Source: Halohasta salina (GTDB lineage: Archaea; Halobacteriota; Halobacteria; Halobacteriales; Haloferacaceae). Taken from it: a stretch of 64,000 nt of DNA. Shown here in pieces: positions 42,821-51,842 of the stretch (positions are counted from its first letter, which is position 1; each line of letters starts with the position of its first letter). The notes under the pieces were generated by a model, which saw only the letters and a list, made by a program, of their open reading frames with translations, searched no databases and was not told the DNA's origin. Position numbers and translations under genes: made by a program. The stretch covers positions 1 to 64,000 of the forward strand of contig NZ_JAMZIE010000004.1 of NCBI RefSeq assembly GCF_024178165.1, written 5' to 3'.

Positions 42821-45167
42821 CGAATCACGAAGCGGACTGACGCGGCGCTCGCTGCTGAAGGCGAGCGCAGGCGCGGCCGCCATGGCGTCGCTCGGCGGGT
42901 GTGCGGACACCGCCGAACAGCTCGGCGTCGGCACCACCGACCGGACCGCGACCCCGGTCGCCGACGCCAACACCGCCTACGGTAACTGCTGGATGTGCTG
43001 TCACAACTGCGCCCAGGAGGTGAAGGTGACCGACGACGGCACCGTCGTCGGCATCACGGGCGTCGACGGCAACCCACGTGGGAGCGCTGGCGCTGGCACC
43101 GAGGGGACGCTGTGTCCCAAGGGCCTGGGCCAACTCGACAAGACCCACGACCCCGAACGGATCAAACAGCCATACATCCGCAAGGACGGCGAACTCCAGG
43201 AAGCGACCTGGGAGGAGGCCTTCGAGTACACCGCCGAGCGACTCGAAGAGTTCGACGAGGAACACGGGGCCGAAACGTTCCTGGACGCCGGAAGCTGGGC
43301 CGAGACCCCCATCTTCCGGACGATCTGGCGGGACCTCTACGGCACCCCCGAGCGGATCGGCCGCGGGATCCACGTCTGTGCCGGCCCGACGTTCGTCAAC
43401 GGCGGGATGATGGGCGTCGGCTCGAACGCCCGGGTGCCGGACTACCAGAACTCGGAGTACCTCATTATGTGGGGCCGCAACCCCCTGGAGGCCTTCGCCG
43501 GTCAGTTCGAGGCCAAGGGGATCCTGAAAGCCATCGAGGAAAACGACGCGACGCTGGTCACCATCGACCCGCAGTACACCGAGACCGCCGAGAAGTCCGA
43601 CGCGTGGCTGCCGATCAAGCCACGGACCGACGGCGCCCTCGCCTTGGCGATGGCGAACGTCATCATCGAGGAGAACCGCTACGACGCCGACTTCGTGGAG
43701 AATCACACCTACGGTTTCGAAGCCTACCGGGAGGCCGTCGCGGACAAGACGCCCGAGTGGGCCGCCGAGATCACCGAGATCGAGGCCGACAAGATCCGCG
43801 CGATCGCCCGTGGCTTCGCCGAGGCCGCCCCGGCGGCGGGTATCTCGGTGTGGTCGGGGACCGCCCAGTCGGGCAACGGCTGGAAGGCGACCCAGAACAT
43901 CATCGCGCTCAACGGGCTGGTCGGCAACATCGACCGCCCCGGCGGGCTGCGGCTCTGGAAGTCGACGCCGATGGCCGACCCCTTCGAGGTCTGCGAGTGG
44001 ACCCCCGAAGGCAAGGGCAGCGGCGAGGCCCGCGGCACCGCGACGACGATTGGCGTCGATCTGCCGAACAACGCCGCGGGCAAGACGCCCGCCTTCAAGA
44101 AGTACGACGAGTACAGCGACAATCCCGCCCGCCACATCACGGGGATCGCCCACAACCTCGTCCCCGAGATGGTCGACAACGGCCACATCAACGGGATGTA
44201 CTGCCACCACGACATGCCGTTGAAGGACGGCAACGCCGAGGCGTGGCTGGAGGCCCTCGACGAGATGGATCTGGTGATCGCCGTCGACGCCTACTGGAAC
44301 GGCGTCACCCGCAACGCCGACGTGGTGTTCGCGGACGCCACCCAGCTCGAAAAGGACACCATCGGTACCGGCTCGTGGAGCTCCTACAGCGACAAGCAGT
44401 GGGTCGTCGGCGGGAAGGCCGCCGTCGAACCGCAGTTCAACACGAAGCCGGACTTCGAGATCCTGACCGGCCTCGCCGATGCCATGGGCTGGGGCGAGTA
44501 CTTCCCGTGGGAGGACCACGAGGAGTTCATCGACGACCAGCTGCAGGCACTCGACCTCACCCTCGAAGAGCTCTCGACGGGCGACCAGAACTACGAGCTC
44601 GTCGGCGAGTACGGCTACGAACAGTGGCGCGACAGCGAGGGCCCGGCGTTCCGGTTCGATCTCGACCAGATCGGGGCGTTCACCAAGGCCGCCGAAGAGG
44701 CCGGGATGGACACCGTCCCCGAGTGGCAGCCGCCGGGCACCTACGGCGACGAACTCAGCGAGGAGTACCCACTGGAGTTCTACGACATCCGGTCGGTGTA
44801 CTTCTCACACGGCAGCGATCAGGGGATCGACCGGCTGCTCGAGCAGTTCGCTCGGAAGAACGATCTCCACGAGAAGGACTACCGCGGCAACTACCTCCAT
44901 ATCAACCCGGTCGACGCCGAGGCGCGGGGCATCGAAACGGGCGATATGGTGACCATCGAGTCGGAAACCGGCGGGGGCGAGCTGATGGCCCACGTCACCG
45001 AGCTGATCAAACCCGGCGTCGTCACCAGCGAGTACGGCTTCGGCGAGGGCTCGACCCAAGCGGACTACGAGGGGCTGAACACCATGAAACTCCACGAAAC
45101 CCAGATGGACCCGATCACGGGACAGGTCGACAGACACATCGCGGTTGCGGTCAACGGAGGCGATTAA
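42813..45167 (+). CDS. Molybdopterin oxidoreductase catalytic subunit, Psr/Phs-like, Tat lipoprotein
   Basis: A 784-aa DMSO-reductase-superfamily enzyme. The signal SGLTRRSLLKASAG (RR at 11-12) ends in a lipobox with Cys30, so it is exported folded by Tat and anchored outside. The [4Fe-4S] motif is Cys59, Cys62, Cys66 (CWMCCHNC) and Cys101 (CPKG). The candidate Mo ligand lies in RGIHVCAGPTFVNGG as Cys189, the Cys-type ligand of polysulfide/thiosulfate reductases and arsenate-type enzymes, not the Ser of DmsA/DorA. MGD binding follows. Substrate candidates are polysulfide, thiosulfate or tetrathionate, but sequence does not settle it. It overlaps the small 86-aa gene by 8 nt and is followed 1 nt later by the Fe-S subunit. 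Confidence 0.9.
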   Translation: MSSESRSGLTRRSLLKASAGAAAMASLGGCADTAEQLGVGTTDRTATPVADANTAYGNCWMCCHNCAQEVKVTDDGTVVGITGVDGNPRGSAGAGTEGTLCPKGLGQLDKTHDPERIKQPYIRKDGELQEATWEEAFEYTAERLEEFDEEHGAETFLDAGSWAETPIFRTIWRDLYGTPERIGRGIHVCAGPTFVNGGMMGVGSNARVPDYQNSEYLIMWGRNPLEAFAGQFEAKGILKAIEENDATLVTIDPQYTETAEKSDAWLPIKPRTDGALALAMANVIIEENRYDADFVENHTYGFEAYREAVADKTPEWAAEITEIEADKIRAIARGFAEAAPAAGISVWSGTAQSGNGWKATQNIIALNGLVGNIDRPGGLRLWKSTPMADPFEVCEWTPEGKGSGEARGTATTIGVDLPNNAAGKTPAFKKYDEYSDNPARHITGIAHNLVPEMVDNGHINGMYCHHDMPLKDGNAEAWLEALDEMDLVIAVDAYWNGVTRNADVVFADATQLEKDTIGTGSWSSYSDKQWVVGGKAAVEPQFNTKPDFEILTGLADAMGWGEYFPWEDHEEFIDDQLQALDLTLEELSTGDQNYELVGEYGYEQWRDSEGPAFRFDLDQIGAFTKAAEEAGMDTVPEWQPPGTYGDELSEEYPLEFYDIRSVYFSHGSDQGIDRLLEQFARKNDLHEKDYRGNYLHINPVDAEARGIETGDMVTIESETGGGELMAHVTELIKPGVVTSEYGFGEGSTQADYEGLNTMKLHETQMDPITGQVDRHIAVAVNGGD

Positions 45168-45168
45168 A

Positions 45169-45771
45169 ATGGGTGAACAGTGGGGATTCTACTTCGACTC
45201 GGACAAGTGTATCGGCTGCCACGCCTGCTCGGTGTCGTGTAAACAGCGACACGGCCGCGACCCCGAACAGGACGAGTGGCGAACTGTCAAGAACGTCACG
45301 ACCGGCGAGTTCCCCGACGTGAGCTCGCTGCCGATCTCGATGTCGTGTATGCACTGCTCGGATGCGCCCTGCGAGAAGGTCTGTCCGTGCAACTCGATCC
45401 AGAAACGCGAGGAAGACGGCATCGTGGTCGTCGATCGGGACAGCTGTATCGGCTGTCACTACTGTGGGTGGGCCTGCCCGTACGGCGCACCGACCTACGA
45501 CGACGGCGGCATCATGTCGAAATGTAACCTCTGTCTCGGCGAAGGGCCGGGCGGTGGCTACGAGATGCCGCCGCGAGAGGAACAGGAGGGCGGCGGCTCA
45601 CAGCCCGCCTGTGTCGACAACTGTGTCGGCGGCGCGATCGAAGCGGGGCCGATCAGCGAGCTGAAGGACAAGGCCACCACGGAGGCCGTCGAGCAGTTCG
45701 AACAGGAGCCGGCCAACGTGATCGTCGAGGCGAACAGAGAAGACACCAACGCGTTCCCATACGAGGCGTGA
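45169..45771 (+). CDS. Four-cluster ferredoxin subunit (DmsB/PsrB-like)
   Basis: A 200-aa electron-transfer subunit. Four Cys groups are visible: CIGCHACSVSC near residue 13-23, CMHCSDAPCEKVC near residue 63-75, CIGCHYCGWAC near residue 95-106, and CNLC with a distal CVDNC near residue 119-152. They are expected to hold four [4Fe-4S] clusters and pass electrons from the membrane subunit to the catalytic subunit. It lacks a signal peptide, so it is carried across the membrane with the Tat-exported partner. It starts 1 nt after the catalytic subunit ends. The length fits PsrB/PhsB/DmsB (about 190-205 aa). Confidence 0.93.
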   Translation: MGEQWGFYFDSDKCIGCHACSVSCKQRHGRDPEQDEWRTVKNVTTGEFPDVSSLPISMSCMHCSDAPCEKVCPCNSIQKREEDGIVVVDRDSCIGCHYCGWACPYGAPTYDDGGIMSKCNLCLGEGPGGGYEMPPREEQEGGGSQPACVDNCVGGAIEAGPISELKDKATTEAVEQFEQEPANVIVEANREDTNAFPYEA

Positions 45772-45777
45772 TCAACG

Positions 45778-46815
45778 ATGACATCATTCGGACTCTGGTG
45801 GGGTGGCGCTGGCCACTGGGACGTCTTCGTGGCCATCTACCTCTTCCTCGGGGGCATCTCCGGGGGTGCGTTCCTCGTCGCAGCGATCGCCGAGTGGTTC
45901 GGTGAGCGCAGCGGCCACGAGGGCTACGAGTTCATCACCCGCTGGGGGTGGACGCTCTCGTTCGGCACCATCGTCGTCGGTTCGTGGACGCTGCTGGCAC
46001 ACCTCTCGGGGCCGTTCCTCCGGGCGTTCATGTTCCCAGTGAAGTTCACCAACTGGACGTCCTGGATGGCGATCGGCACCTGGGTGGTCGTCACCTTCAG
46101 CCTCGTCGTCATGGCGCGGATGATCTGGGCGACCTTCGGAGCCGAGGCCACCGACGACCCCAGCGGCCTGCCGCGGCACGTCGTCAATAAGCTGGGCAAC
46201 AACCTCTTCGTCGACTGGGGGATCGACCTCGTCGACTGGGGGGCGGATCGCACCCGCCCGACCGGGGTGCTCAAGCGGCTGGTGCAGGTCGGCGGCGCCG
46301 CGCTGGCGGTCATGCTGGTGATCTACACCGCCCTGCTGTTGAGCGCGGTCGGCTGGATGGTGCCACTGTGGAACGGGACCCTGCTGCCGCCGCTGTTCGT
46401 CGCCAGTGGCTTCTCGGCCGGGATCGCCATGGTGATCGCGGTCACCGCTTGGCAGAACGACCTCGATAGCCACCTCGTCCACCGGTTCGGCCTGCTCGAC
46501 GACGCCGTGATCCTCGGCGAAGCGGTCGTGCTGGCGGCGCTGCTGTACACGCTGACGACGGGCGGCTACGGGGCCGCCCGGACCCTCGATGGGCTCACCA
46601 GCGGGGGCGGCCTGCTGCTGTTGGTCGGGATGATCAGCGCGGGGCTGTTGCTCCCGCTTGCCATCTCGGCAGCCCAGAGCCTCGTCGGCAGCGGGAGCGT
46701 GCTGGCGAGCCGACGCGTGACGACCGCGAAGTTCGGGCTGGTTATCGCCGGCTCGTTCCTCCTGCGGTTCCTGCTGATCTTCACGGCGGTCCAGCAGCCC
46801 ATCATCGTGACGTAA
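45778..46815 (+). CDS. NrfD/PsrC-type quinol-oxidising membrane subunit
   Basis: A 345-aa integral membrane protein with about nine hydrophobic segments. It opens GHWDVFVAIYLFLGGISGGA, typical of NrfD/PsrC (PF03916), where the GGxxGG-type helix lies near the quinone site. It should oxidise (mena)quinol and anchor the catalytic and Fe-S subunits at the outer face of the membrane. It lies 6 nt after the Fe-S subunit gene. Use of an NrfD-type anchor together with a Cys-ligated catalytic subunit favours a Psr/Phs-type over a DmsC-type complex. The chaperone gene follows 74 nt later. Confidence 0.9.
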   Translation: MTSFGLWWGGAGHWDVFVAIYLFLGGISGGAFLVAAIAEWFGERSGHEGYEFITRWGWTLSFGTIVVGSWTLLAHLSGPFLRAFMFPVKFTNWTSWMAIGTWVVVTFSLVVMARMIWATFGAEATDDPSGLPRHVVNKLGNNLFVDWGIDLVDWGADRTRPTGVLKRLVQVGGAALAVMLVIYTALLLSAVGWMVPLWNGTLLPPLFVASGFSAGIAMVIAVTAWQNDLDSHLVHRFGLLDDAVILGEAVVLAALLYTLTTGGYGAARTLDGLTSGGGLLLLVGMISAGLLLPLAISAAQSLVGSGSVLASRRVTTAKFGLVIAGSFLLRFLLIFTAVQQPIIVT

Positions 46816-46889
46816 CGCTCATTCCCGCCGGCTTCTTTCGACCGATATACTACCGCTGTCACAGTGCCGACCTGCACACGGAGCTACCG

Positions 46890-47450
46890 ATGAACGACAC
46901 CTACGCCGACTGCTACGCGCTGCTCGCATCGTGTTTCCAACACCCCGACGACGCCTTCGTCGAGGCCGTCGACGACGGCACGCTCGCGGCGACCATCGAC
47001 GAGTACGCCGAGACCCTCGGCGTCGAGGGCATTGAGCCGCCGCCGGGGTTCGACGAGCCGCCGCGGGAGGCGTATCTCCGGACGTTCGAGGCCTTCGACG
47101 GCGAGTACGCCCCGCCGGCGGAGTCGGCCTACGAGGCCTGGTGGGACGGCGAGAAACGGGGGATCCTCTCGGGGCCGCCGGCCAGTGACATGCAGCAGCG
47201 CTACGAGGCACTCGACGCCGAGGTGCCGGCGGCTTACCCGGCCGACCACATCTCGCTGCTGTTGGAGTACGCCAGCCTGCTCCTGGAGGCGGGCAACCGT
47301 GAGGAGTACGCCGCGTTCCACGTGGCCCACTTCGAGTGGCTCCCGGCGTTCCGCGAGCGCGTCGAGTCGACGGCCGACTCGCCGTTCTACCACTGGGCGG
47401 TCCAGACGCTCGACCGGATGACGAGCGCCATCGGCGACGACCTAGCGTAA
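46890..47450 (+). CDS. TorD/DmsD-type redox enzyme maturation chaperone
   Basis: A 186-aa all-helical protein of the TorD family (nitrate reductase delta/DmsD group). The N-terminus MNDTYADCYALLASCFQHPD and the central EAYLRTFEAFDGEY and SLLLEYASLLLEAGNREEY are typical. These chaperones hold the Tat signal of the catalytic molybdoenzyme until the cofactor is inserted. It is encoded after the three complex subunits, as expected for its partner at 42813-45167. It may be in the same transcript (74-nt gap). Its length matches the family. Confidence 0.88.
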   Translation: MNDTYADCYALLASCFQHPDDAFVEAVDDGTLAATIDEYAETLGVEGIEPPPGFDEPPREAYLRTFEAFDGEYAPPAESAYEAWWDGEKRGILSGPPASDMQQRYEALDAEVPAAYPADHISLLLEYASLLLEAGNREEYAAFHVAHFEWLPAFRERVESTADSPFYHWAVQTLDRMTSAIGDDLA

Positions 47451-47583
47451 TCGCCTCGCCGGATCGTGAACACCGGTGTCCACTTCGACTGTCGGCGCCG
47501 TCGGCCACCACGGCTCACGTAATCGGAAGGCATTACATCGGAATCGGAACTCAATCAACACAACAGGACCTATGGGACGACAT

Positions 47584-48531
47584 ATGGTTACGAGACGGAC
47601 GACGAAGACGGGATCCCGCCGGGCACTGCTGACCGCGATCGGCGCGTCGGCGCTGGGGGCCGTCGCGGGCTGTCTCGGTGGAAGTGGCAACGAGGACTCG
47701 GTCGAGGTGCTGTCGGCCGGAAGTCTCGCCCGAACCTTCGAGGATCACCTCGGGCCGGCGTTCGAGGCCGACACTGGCATCAGCATCCACGGCGAATACT
47801 ACGGTACGAACGCAGTGATGCGGATGGTCACCGACCGAACGAAACACCCGGATGTAATCGTCAGCGCCGACGCGACGCTGCTCCGGGACCGACTGTATCC
47901 GGAGTTCACCGACTGGGACGTCGAGTTCGCCGCCAACAGCCTCGGGATCGGCTACAACGCCGACACCGAGTTCGGCCAGAGGCTCGACGCCGGCGAGCCG
48001 TGGTACGAACTCGCCCGCGGAACCGACGACGGCGACCTCGCTATCAGCGACCCGGAACTCGACCCGCTGGGCTACCGGGCCATCCAGGCGTTCAAACTCG
48101 CAGCGGGCGAACACGGCCTCGATGGGTTCCGCGAGGCGATGGCCGACCGGGTCTACGAGGAGCCCGAGGAGCCACAACTACTGGCGGGTGTCGAGACCGG
48201 CTCCCGTGTGGGGTCGGTCGTCTACCGCAACATGGCCGTCGACCACGACCTCCCGTTTTTCGAGTTCCCTGCCGCGTACAACTTCGCCGCCCCCGAGCGG
48301 GCCGAGGCGTACGCCGAGGCGACCTACACCTTCGAGGACGGCGAAACCATCGAGGGCCGACCCATTCTCTACAACCTCACCGTCAACCCCGAAGCCGACA
48401 ACCTCGAGGGGGGCCAGCGGCTCGGCCAGTACATCGTCGACCACCCCGAGATCCTCGAGGCGGCCGGATTGACCGTCGGCGAGGCGTTCCCGCGGGCAAA
48501 CGGCGAGGTTCCGGAGGCGATCGCGTTGTGA
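47584..48531 (+). CDS. wtpA: Molybdate/tungstate ABC transporter substrate-binding lipoprotein (WtpA/ModA-like)
   Basis: A 315-aa periplasm-side binding protein. The signal TGSRRALLTAIGASALGAVA ends in a lipobox (AVAGCLG), with a twin-arginine-like pair. The mature part begins VEVLSAGSLARTFEDHLGP, the archaeal ModA/WtpA opening in which Ser and Ala-Gly contact the oxyanion. Later segments HPDVIVSADATLL and ANSLGIGYNAD match the family. It captures molybdate or tungstate for the permease that overlaps its stop by 4 nt. An in-frame ATG at 47572 is an alternative start. Its position directly after the molybdoenzyme and chaperone genes makes it the metal supply of the module. Confidence 0.9.
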   Translation: MVTRRTTKTGSRRALLTAIGASALGAVAGCLGGSGNEDSVEVLSAGSLARTFEDHLGPAFEADTGISIHGEYYGTNAVMRMVTDRTKHPDVIVSADATLLRDRLYPEFTDWDVEFAANSLGIGYNADTEFGQRLDAGEPWYELARGTDDGDLAISDPELDPLGYRAIQAFKLAAGEHGLDGFREAMADRVYEEPEEPQLLAGVETGSRVGSVVYRNMAVDHDLPFFEFPAAYNFAAPERAEAYAEATYTFEDGETIEGRPILYNLTVNPEADNLEGGQRLGQYIVDHPEILEAAGLTVGEAFPRANGEVPEAIAL

Positions 48532-49346
48532 GCCTCGCTCGCCGGGCGTGGGCCGGGGGGGCCGCCCGCCGACCGGAGCTACTGGTCCCCGCGGCGCTCG
48601 GCGGGCTGCTCCTCCTGTATTTCGCGCTGCCGTTCGCCGCGTTTCTCGCCCGCGTCGGGTCGACGCCGATCCTCGCCCAGCTGTCGGCGCCGGGCGCCCA
48701 GCAGGCGATCCGCCACTCGCTTCTCACCGCGCCGGTGTCGACGGCGATCGCGACGATCTTCGGGGTCCCGCTGGCCTACGTGTTGGCCCGGCAGTCGTTC
48801 CCTGGCAAACGGCTCGTCGAGGGGCTCGTCGTCCTCCCGTTGGTCGTCCCGCCGGTCGTCGGCGGGGCGATGATCCTCACTGCTGTCGGGCGGTTCACGC
48901 CGCTCGGGTCGGCCGCAGCGAGCGTCGGGATCCCCCTGACCGGCAGCCTGATCGGCGTCGTCCTCGCCCAGACGTTCGTCGCCGCACCGTTCGTGATCAT
49001 CACCGCCCGCGCCGGCTTCGGGGCGATCGACGAACGGCTCGAACAGGCCTCCCGCTCGCTGGGGTATGGACCGCTGTCGACGTTCCGAAACGTCTCGTTG
49101 CCGCTGGCCCGCGGCTCGATCGCTGCCGGGATGGTGCTCACCTTCGCGCGGGCGATGGGAGAGTTCGGCGCGACGATGATGGTCGCCTACAACCCCCGGA
49201 CGATCCCCACCCAGATCTGGGTCGACTTCATCGGCGGCGGGATCGACGCTATCCTCCCGCTGGCGCTGGCGCTGTTCGGGCTGACGCTGCTTGTCGTCGC
49301 CGCCATCCAGCGACTCGGCCGGCTGCCGACGGTGGTCGAGCGATGA
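48528..49346 (+). CDS. wtpB: Molybdate/tungstate ABC transporter permease (WtpB/ModB-like)
   Basis: A 272-aa membrane permease with about six transmembrane segments. The binding-protein-dependent transport (EAA) motif is recognisable at EQASRSLGYGPLSTFRNVSL near residue 173, followed by ARAMGEFGATMMVAYN. It starts with GTG inside the last codons of the binding-protein gene (GTGA overlap) and its stop overlaps the ATPase start (ATGATG). The three genes are therefore one operon. The start could be missed by ATG-based calling, since the frame is open far upstream. It forms the channel through which the oxyanion is imported. Confidence 0.92.
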   Translation: MSLARRAWAGGAARRPELLVPAALGGLLLLYFALPFAAFLARVGSTPILAQLSAPGAQQAIRHSLLTAPVSTAIATIFGVPLAYVLARQSFPGKRLVEGLVVLPLVVPPVVGGAMILTAVGRFTPLGSAAASVGIPLTGSLIGVVLAQTFVAAPFVIITARAGFGAIDERLEQASRSLGYGPLSTFRNVSLPLARGSIAAGMVLTFARAMGEFGATMMVAYNPRTIPTQIWVDFIGGGIDAILPLALALFGLTLLVVAAIQRLGRLPTVVER

Positions 49347-50416
49347 TGCTCAACGTCGACGGCCTCGGCCACCGCTATGGGACCGAACGGGCGCTCGACG
49401 ACGTCTCCTTCGGCCTCGACACCGGCGAACTGGTCGCGGTGCTCGGCCCCAGCGGCTGCGGGAAGACGACGCTCGTCCAGGCGATCGCCGGCCACCTCAC
49501 CCCGACCGCCGGCCGGGTCCGGCTCCGTGGCCACGACGTCACCGGCCAGCCACCCGAACGGCGGGCGGTCGGCCTCGTCTTTCAGCAGTCGACGCTCTAC
49601 CCGCATATGACCGTCGGCGAGAACGTCGCCTACGGGCTCGGCCCACAGGGAGTCGACCCGGACGAGCACGAGGCGATCGTCGACGAGTACCTCGATCTGG
49701 TCAACCTCGCCGATCGGCGGACGGCCTACCCGAACGAACTCAGCGGCGGCCAACAGCGCCGGGCGGAACTCGCACGGGCGCTGGCACCCCAGCCCGACCT
49801 GCTCGTCCTCGACGAACCGCTGTCGGCGCTCGACCGGGCCCTCCGGGTCCAGCTCCGGGGAGAGATCGCCCGGATCCAGCGCGAAACCGGGGTGACGACG
49901 CTGTTCGTCACGCACGACCAACAGGAGGCCATGGAGCTGGCCGACCGGCTGGTGGTCATGCACGGCGGCGCGGTCGCGGCGGTCGGCCCGCCCCGTCGGC
50001 TCTACGAGTCGCCACCGACGCCGTTCGTGGCGTCGTTTCTCGGCCGGTCGACCGAGCTTCCGGCGACGATCGCCGCCACCGAGCCGCTCCGGCTCGCTGT
50101 CGGTGGCGACGAACTCACGCTGCCCGACGCCGGGCGGACGCCGCCGGTCGGGGCGTCGGTCCGCTGTCTGTTCCGCCCCCACGGGCTGTCGATCCGGCCG
50201 CCGGAGGACGCGGACGCCGAGCTGTCGGGGACCGTCCGCCGGGTGGCCGACCTCGGCCGGCGTTACGACGTGACCGTCGAAACGGACGACGGCACGGCGC
50301 TGGTCGTCGAGCGCCGGAGGGAGCCGCCGGCGGTCGGCGAGGCCGTCGCGGTGGCCGTCGACGCCGGGTCGGTCGTGGCGTTTACTGCCGCTGGCGAGCC
50401 GATCGACGCGGCGTGA
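49343..50416 (+). CDS. wtpC: Molybdate/tungstate ABC transporter ATPase (WtpC/ModC-like)
   Basis: A 357-aa ABC ATPase. Walker A is LGPSGCGKTTLVQAIAG near residue 35, the Q-loop VFQQSTLYPHMT, the signature NELSGGQQRRAELARALAPQ near residue 135 and Walker B LLVLDEPLSALD. The D-loop and H-loop (FVTHDQQEAME) follow. From about residue 240 a C-terminal TOBE-type domain (ATELPATI and CLFRPHGLSIRP) may sense the oxyanion. It overlaps the permease gene at its start. Its last 35 nt overlap the end of the convergent P450 gene. Confidence 0.92.
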   Translation: MMLNVDGLGHRYGTERALDDVSFGLDTGELVAVLGPSGCGKTTLVQAIAGHLTPTAGRVRLRGHDVTGQPPERRAVGLVFQQSTLYPHMTVGENVAYGLGPQGVDPDEHEAIVDEYLDLVNLADRRTAYPNELSGGQQRRAELARALAPQPDLLVLDEPLSALDRALRVQLRGEIARIQRETGVTTLFVTHDQQEAMELADRLVVMHGGAVAAVGPPRRLYESPPTPFVASFLGRSTELPATIAATEPLRLAVGGDELTLPDAGRTPPVGASVRCLFRPHGLSIRPPEDADAELSGTVRRVADLGRRYDVTVETDDGTALVVERRREPPAVGEAVAVAVDAGSVVAFTAAGEPIDAA

Positions 50417-51773
50417 TCGTCGACTCGACGGGGCCGCCCGGTCGGAGCGTCGGCGTCGCCCGGAGGTCGTCGAGGGCGTCGTCGGCGACGTCGACGTCGA
50501 ACGACTTGACGATCGCCGCCAGCGCCAACCGCGCGCCCGTGATCGAGAACTGTCGACCGATGCAGGCGTGGGGCCCACTGCTGAACGGGAAGTAGGCTTC
50601 GACCGACTGCGGGGACCGATCCTCCCAGCGGTCGGGATCGAACGTCTCGGGGTCGTCGAAGTACCGCGAATCGCGGTGGATCGACCACTGCGGCATGATG
50701 ACCGCCGCCCCTTCGGGCACGCGGTAGTCGCCGAGCCGCACGTCCGCCGACGTCTGGCGGAAAACGGCCCACGCTGCCGGATACAGCCGGAGGGCCTCCT
50801 GAAAGACCCGGCCCGTATATTCGAGATCGGAAACGTGGTCGTAGCTCGGCGTCTCGTCGCCGATGACCGCCTCGGCCTCCTCGCGGACGCGCTGGCGGAT
50901 CTCGGGGTGCTTCGAGAGGAGGCTCTGGGTGTACGTAAGCGACAGCGCAGTGGTCTCGTGGCCCGCGATCAGGAACGTCGCCACCTCGTCGCGGATCTGG
51001 TTGTCGGGATACTCCACGTCCGGATCGTCTTCGACCTGCAACAGCATCGTCAGCATGTCTTTCGGCCGCTCCTCGTCGGTTTCGGGGTCGTGATCGGCGA
51101 GATCCGCGCGCCGCCGCTCAATGAGTTCCTCGGCGAGGCCGAGAATCCCCTCGGCGGCCTCCTTGAATTCGGGGTCGGTCCGAGTCGGGACCCACTCGGG
51201 GGTGACCGCATCGAGGCCGAACTCGAACTCGTCGCCGGCGACCTGCATCCAACTGTGGAACTGTTCGGCGCGTTCGAGACCGATGTCTTCGCCGAGCAGG
51301 ATTTCCGATGCGACGCGGACAGTCAGGGCGGTCATCTCACCGTGGAGGTTGCGGGAGATCGACTCGTTCCCGTCGAGGGCGGTCGACCATTCGTCGACGA
51401 GCGTCGAGACGCGCCGGCCGACAGTGTTGGCGTAGGCTCGAACCTGCGGGCCCATGAACGCCGGCCCCATGATGCCCCGTTGCTGTTCCCACAACTCGCC
51501 CTCGCTTTGGACGAGTCCTTGGGTGGCGATCAGCGCGGCGGGGCCGCTTGCGGGGACGCGGCTGAACTCCGCGGGCCGCGAGAGCGCGTCGTGGACGAGT
51601 TCCGGGTTTGTAACCACCACAAGCGGTGCACGACCGGGGATCGGCACCGCCGCGGCGTCGTCGAACCGTGCTTGCATCGCCTCGATGAACCGGAAGGTGT
51701 CGTCACCGAAGCGAAGCGCGTTCAGCAGGCCCGACTCCGGGGGGTTCGGTAGGTCTCGTCCCATACCATTCAT
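50382..51773 (-). CDS. Cytochrome P450 (first copy)
   Basis: A P450 of about 463 aa. The I-helix oxygen-binding motif is FLIAGHETTALSLT near residue 260, the ExxR motif is in FQEALRLYPA near residue 315, and the heme-binding Cys lies in FPFSSGPHACIGRQFS near residue 400. It has no N-terminal membrane anchor, so it is a soluble bacterial-type P450; reductant partners are not encoded nearby. The ATG at 51773 is used, with ATG 51764 an alternative. The gene converges with the transporter ATPase and overlaps it by 35 nt, and divergently faces a universal stress protein 69 nt away. The substrate is unknown. A second P450 lies at 58810. Confidence 0.92.
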   Translation of the reverse strand: MNGMGRDLPNPPESGLLNALRFGDDTFRFIEAMQARFDDAAAVPIPGRAPLVVVTNPELVHDALSRPAEFSRVPASGPAALIATQGLVQSEGELWEQQRGIMGPAFMGPQVRAYANTVGRRVSTLVDEWSTALDGNESISRNLHGEMTALTVRVASEILLGEDIGLERAEQFHSWMQVAGDEFEFGLDAVTPEWVPTRTDPEFKEAAEGILGLAEELIERRRADLADHDPETDEERPKDMLTMLLQVEDDPDVEYPDNQIRDEVATFLIAGHETTALSLTYTQSLLSKHPEIRQRVREEAEAVIGDETPSYDHVSDLEYTGRVFQEALRLYPAAWAVFRQTSADVRLGDYRVPEGAAVIMPQWSIHRDSRYFDDPETFDPDRWEDRSPQSVEAYFPFSSGPHACIGRQFSITGARLALAAIVKSFDVDVADDALDDLRATPTLRPGGPVESTITPRRSARQRQ

Positions 51774-51842
51774 AAGAACCGATAGGGCTTGTAGGTTGGG
51801 CCAAGGGATGCAATTAAGCCGGGGGCCTTCCTGTGTGGAACC

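Noticed and set aside
42813-45167. Calling the catalytic subunit DmsA (DMSO reductase)
   Set aside because: The putative Mo ligand region contains Cys189 (HVCAGP) and the anchor is NrfD-type, which favour the Psr/Phs group; final choice needs an alignment.
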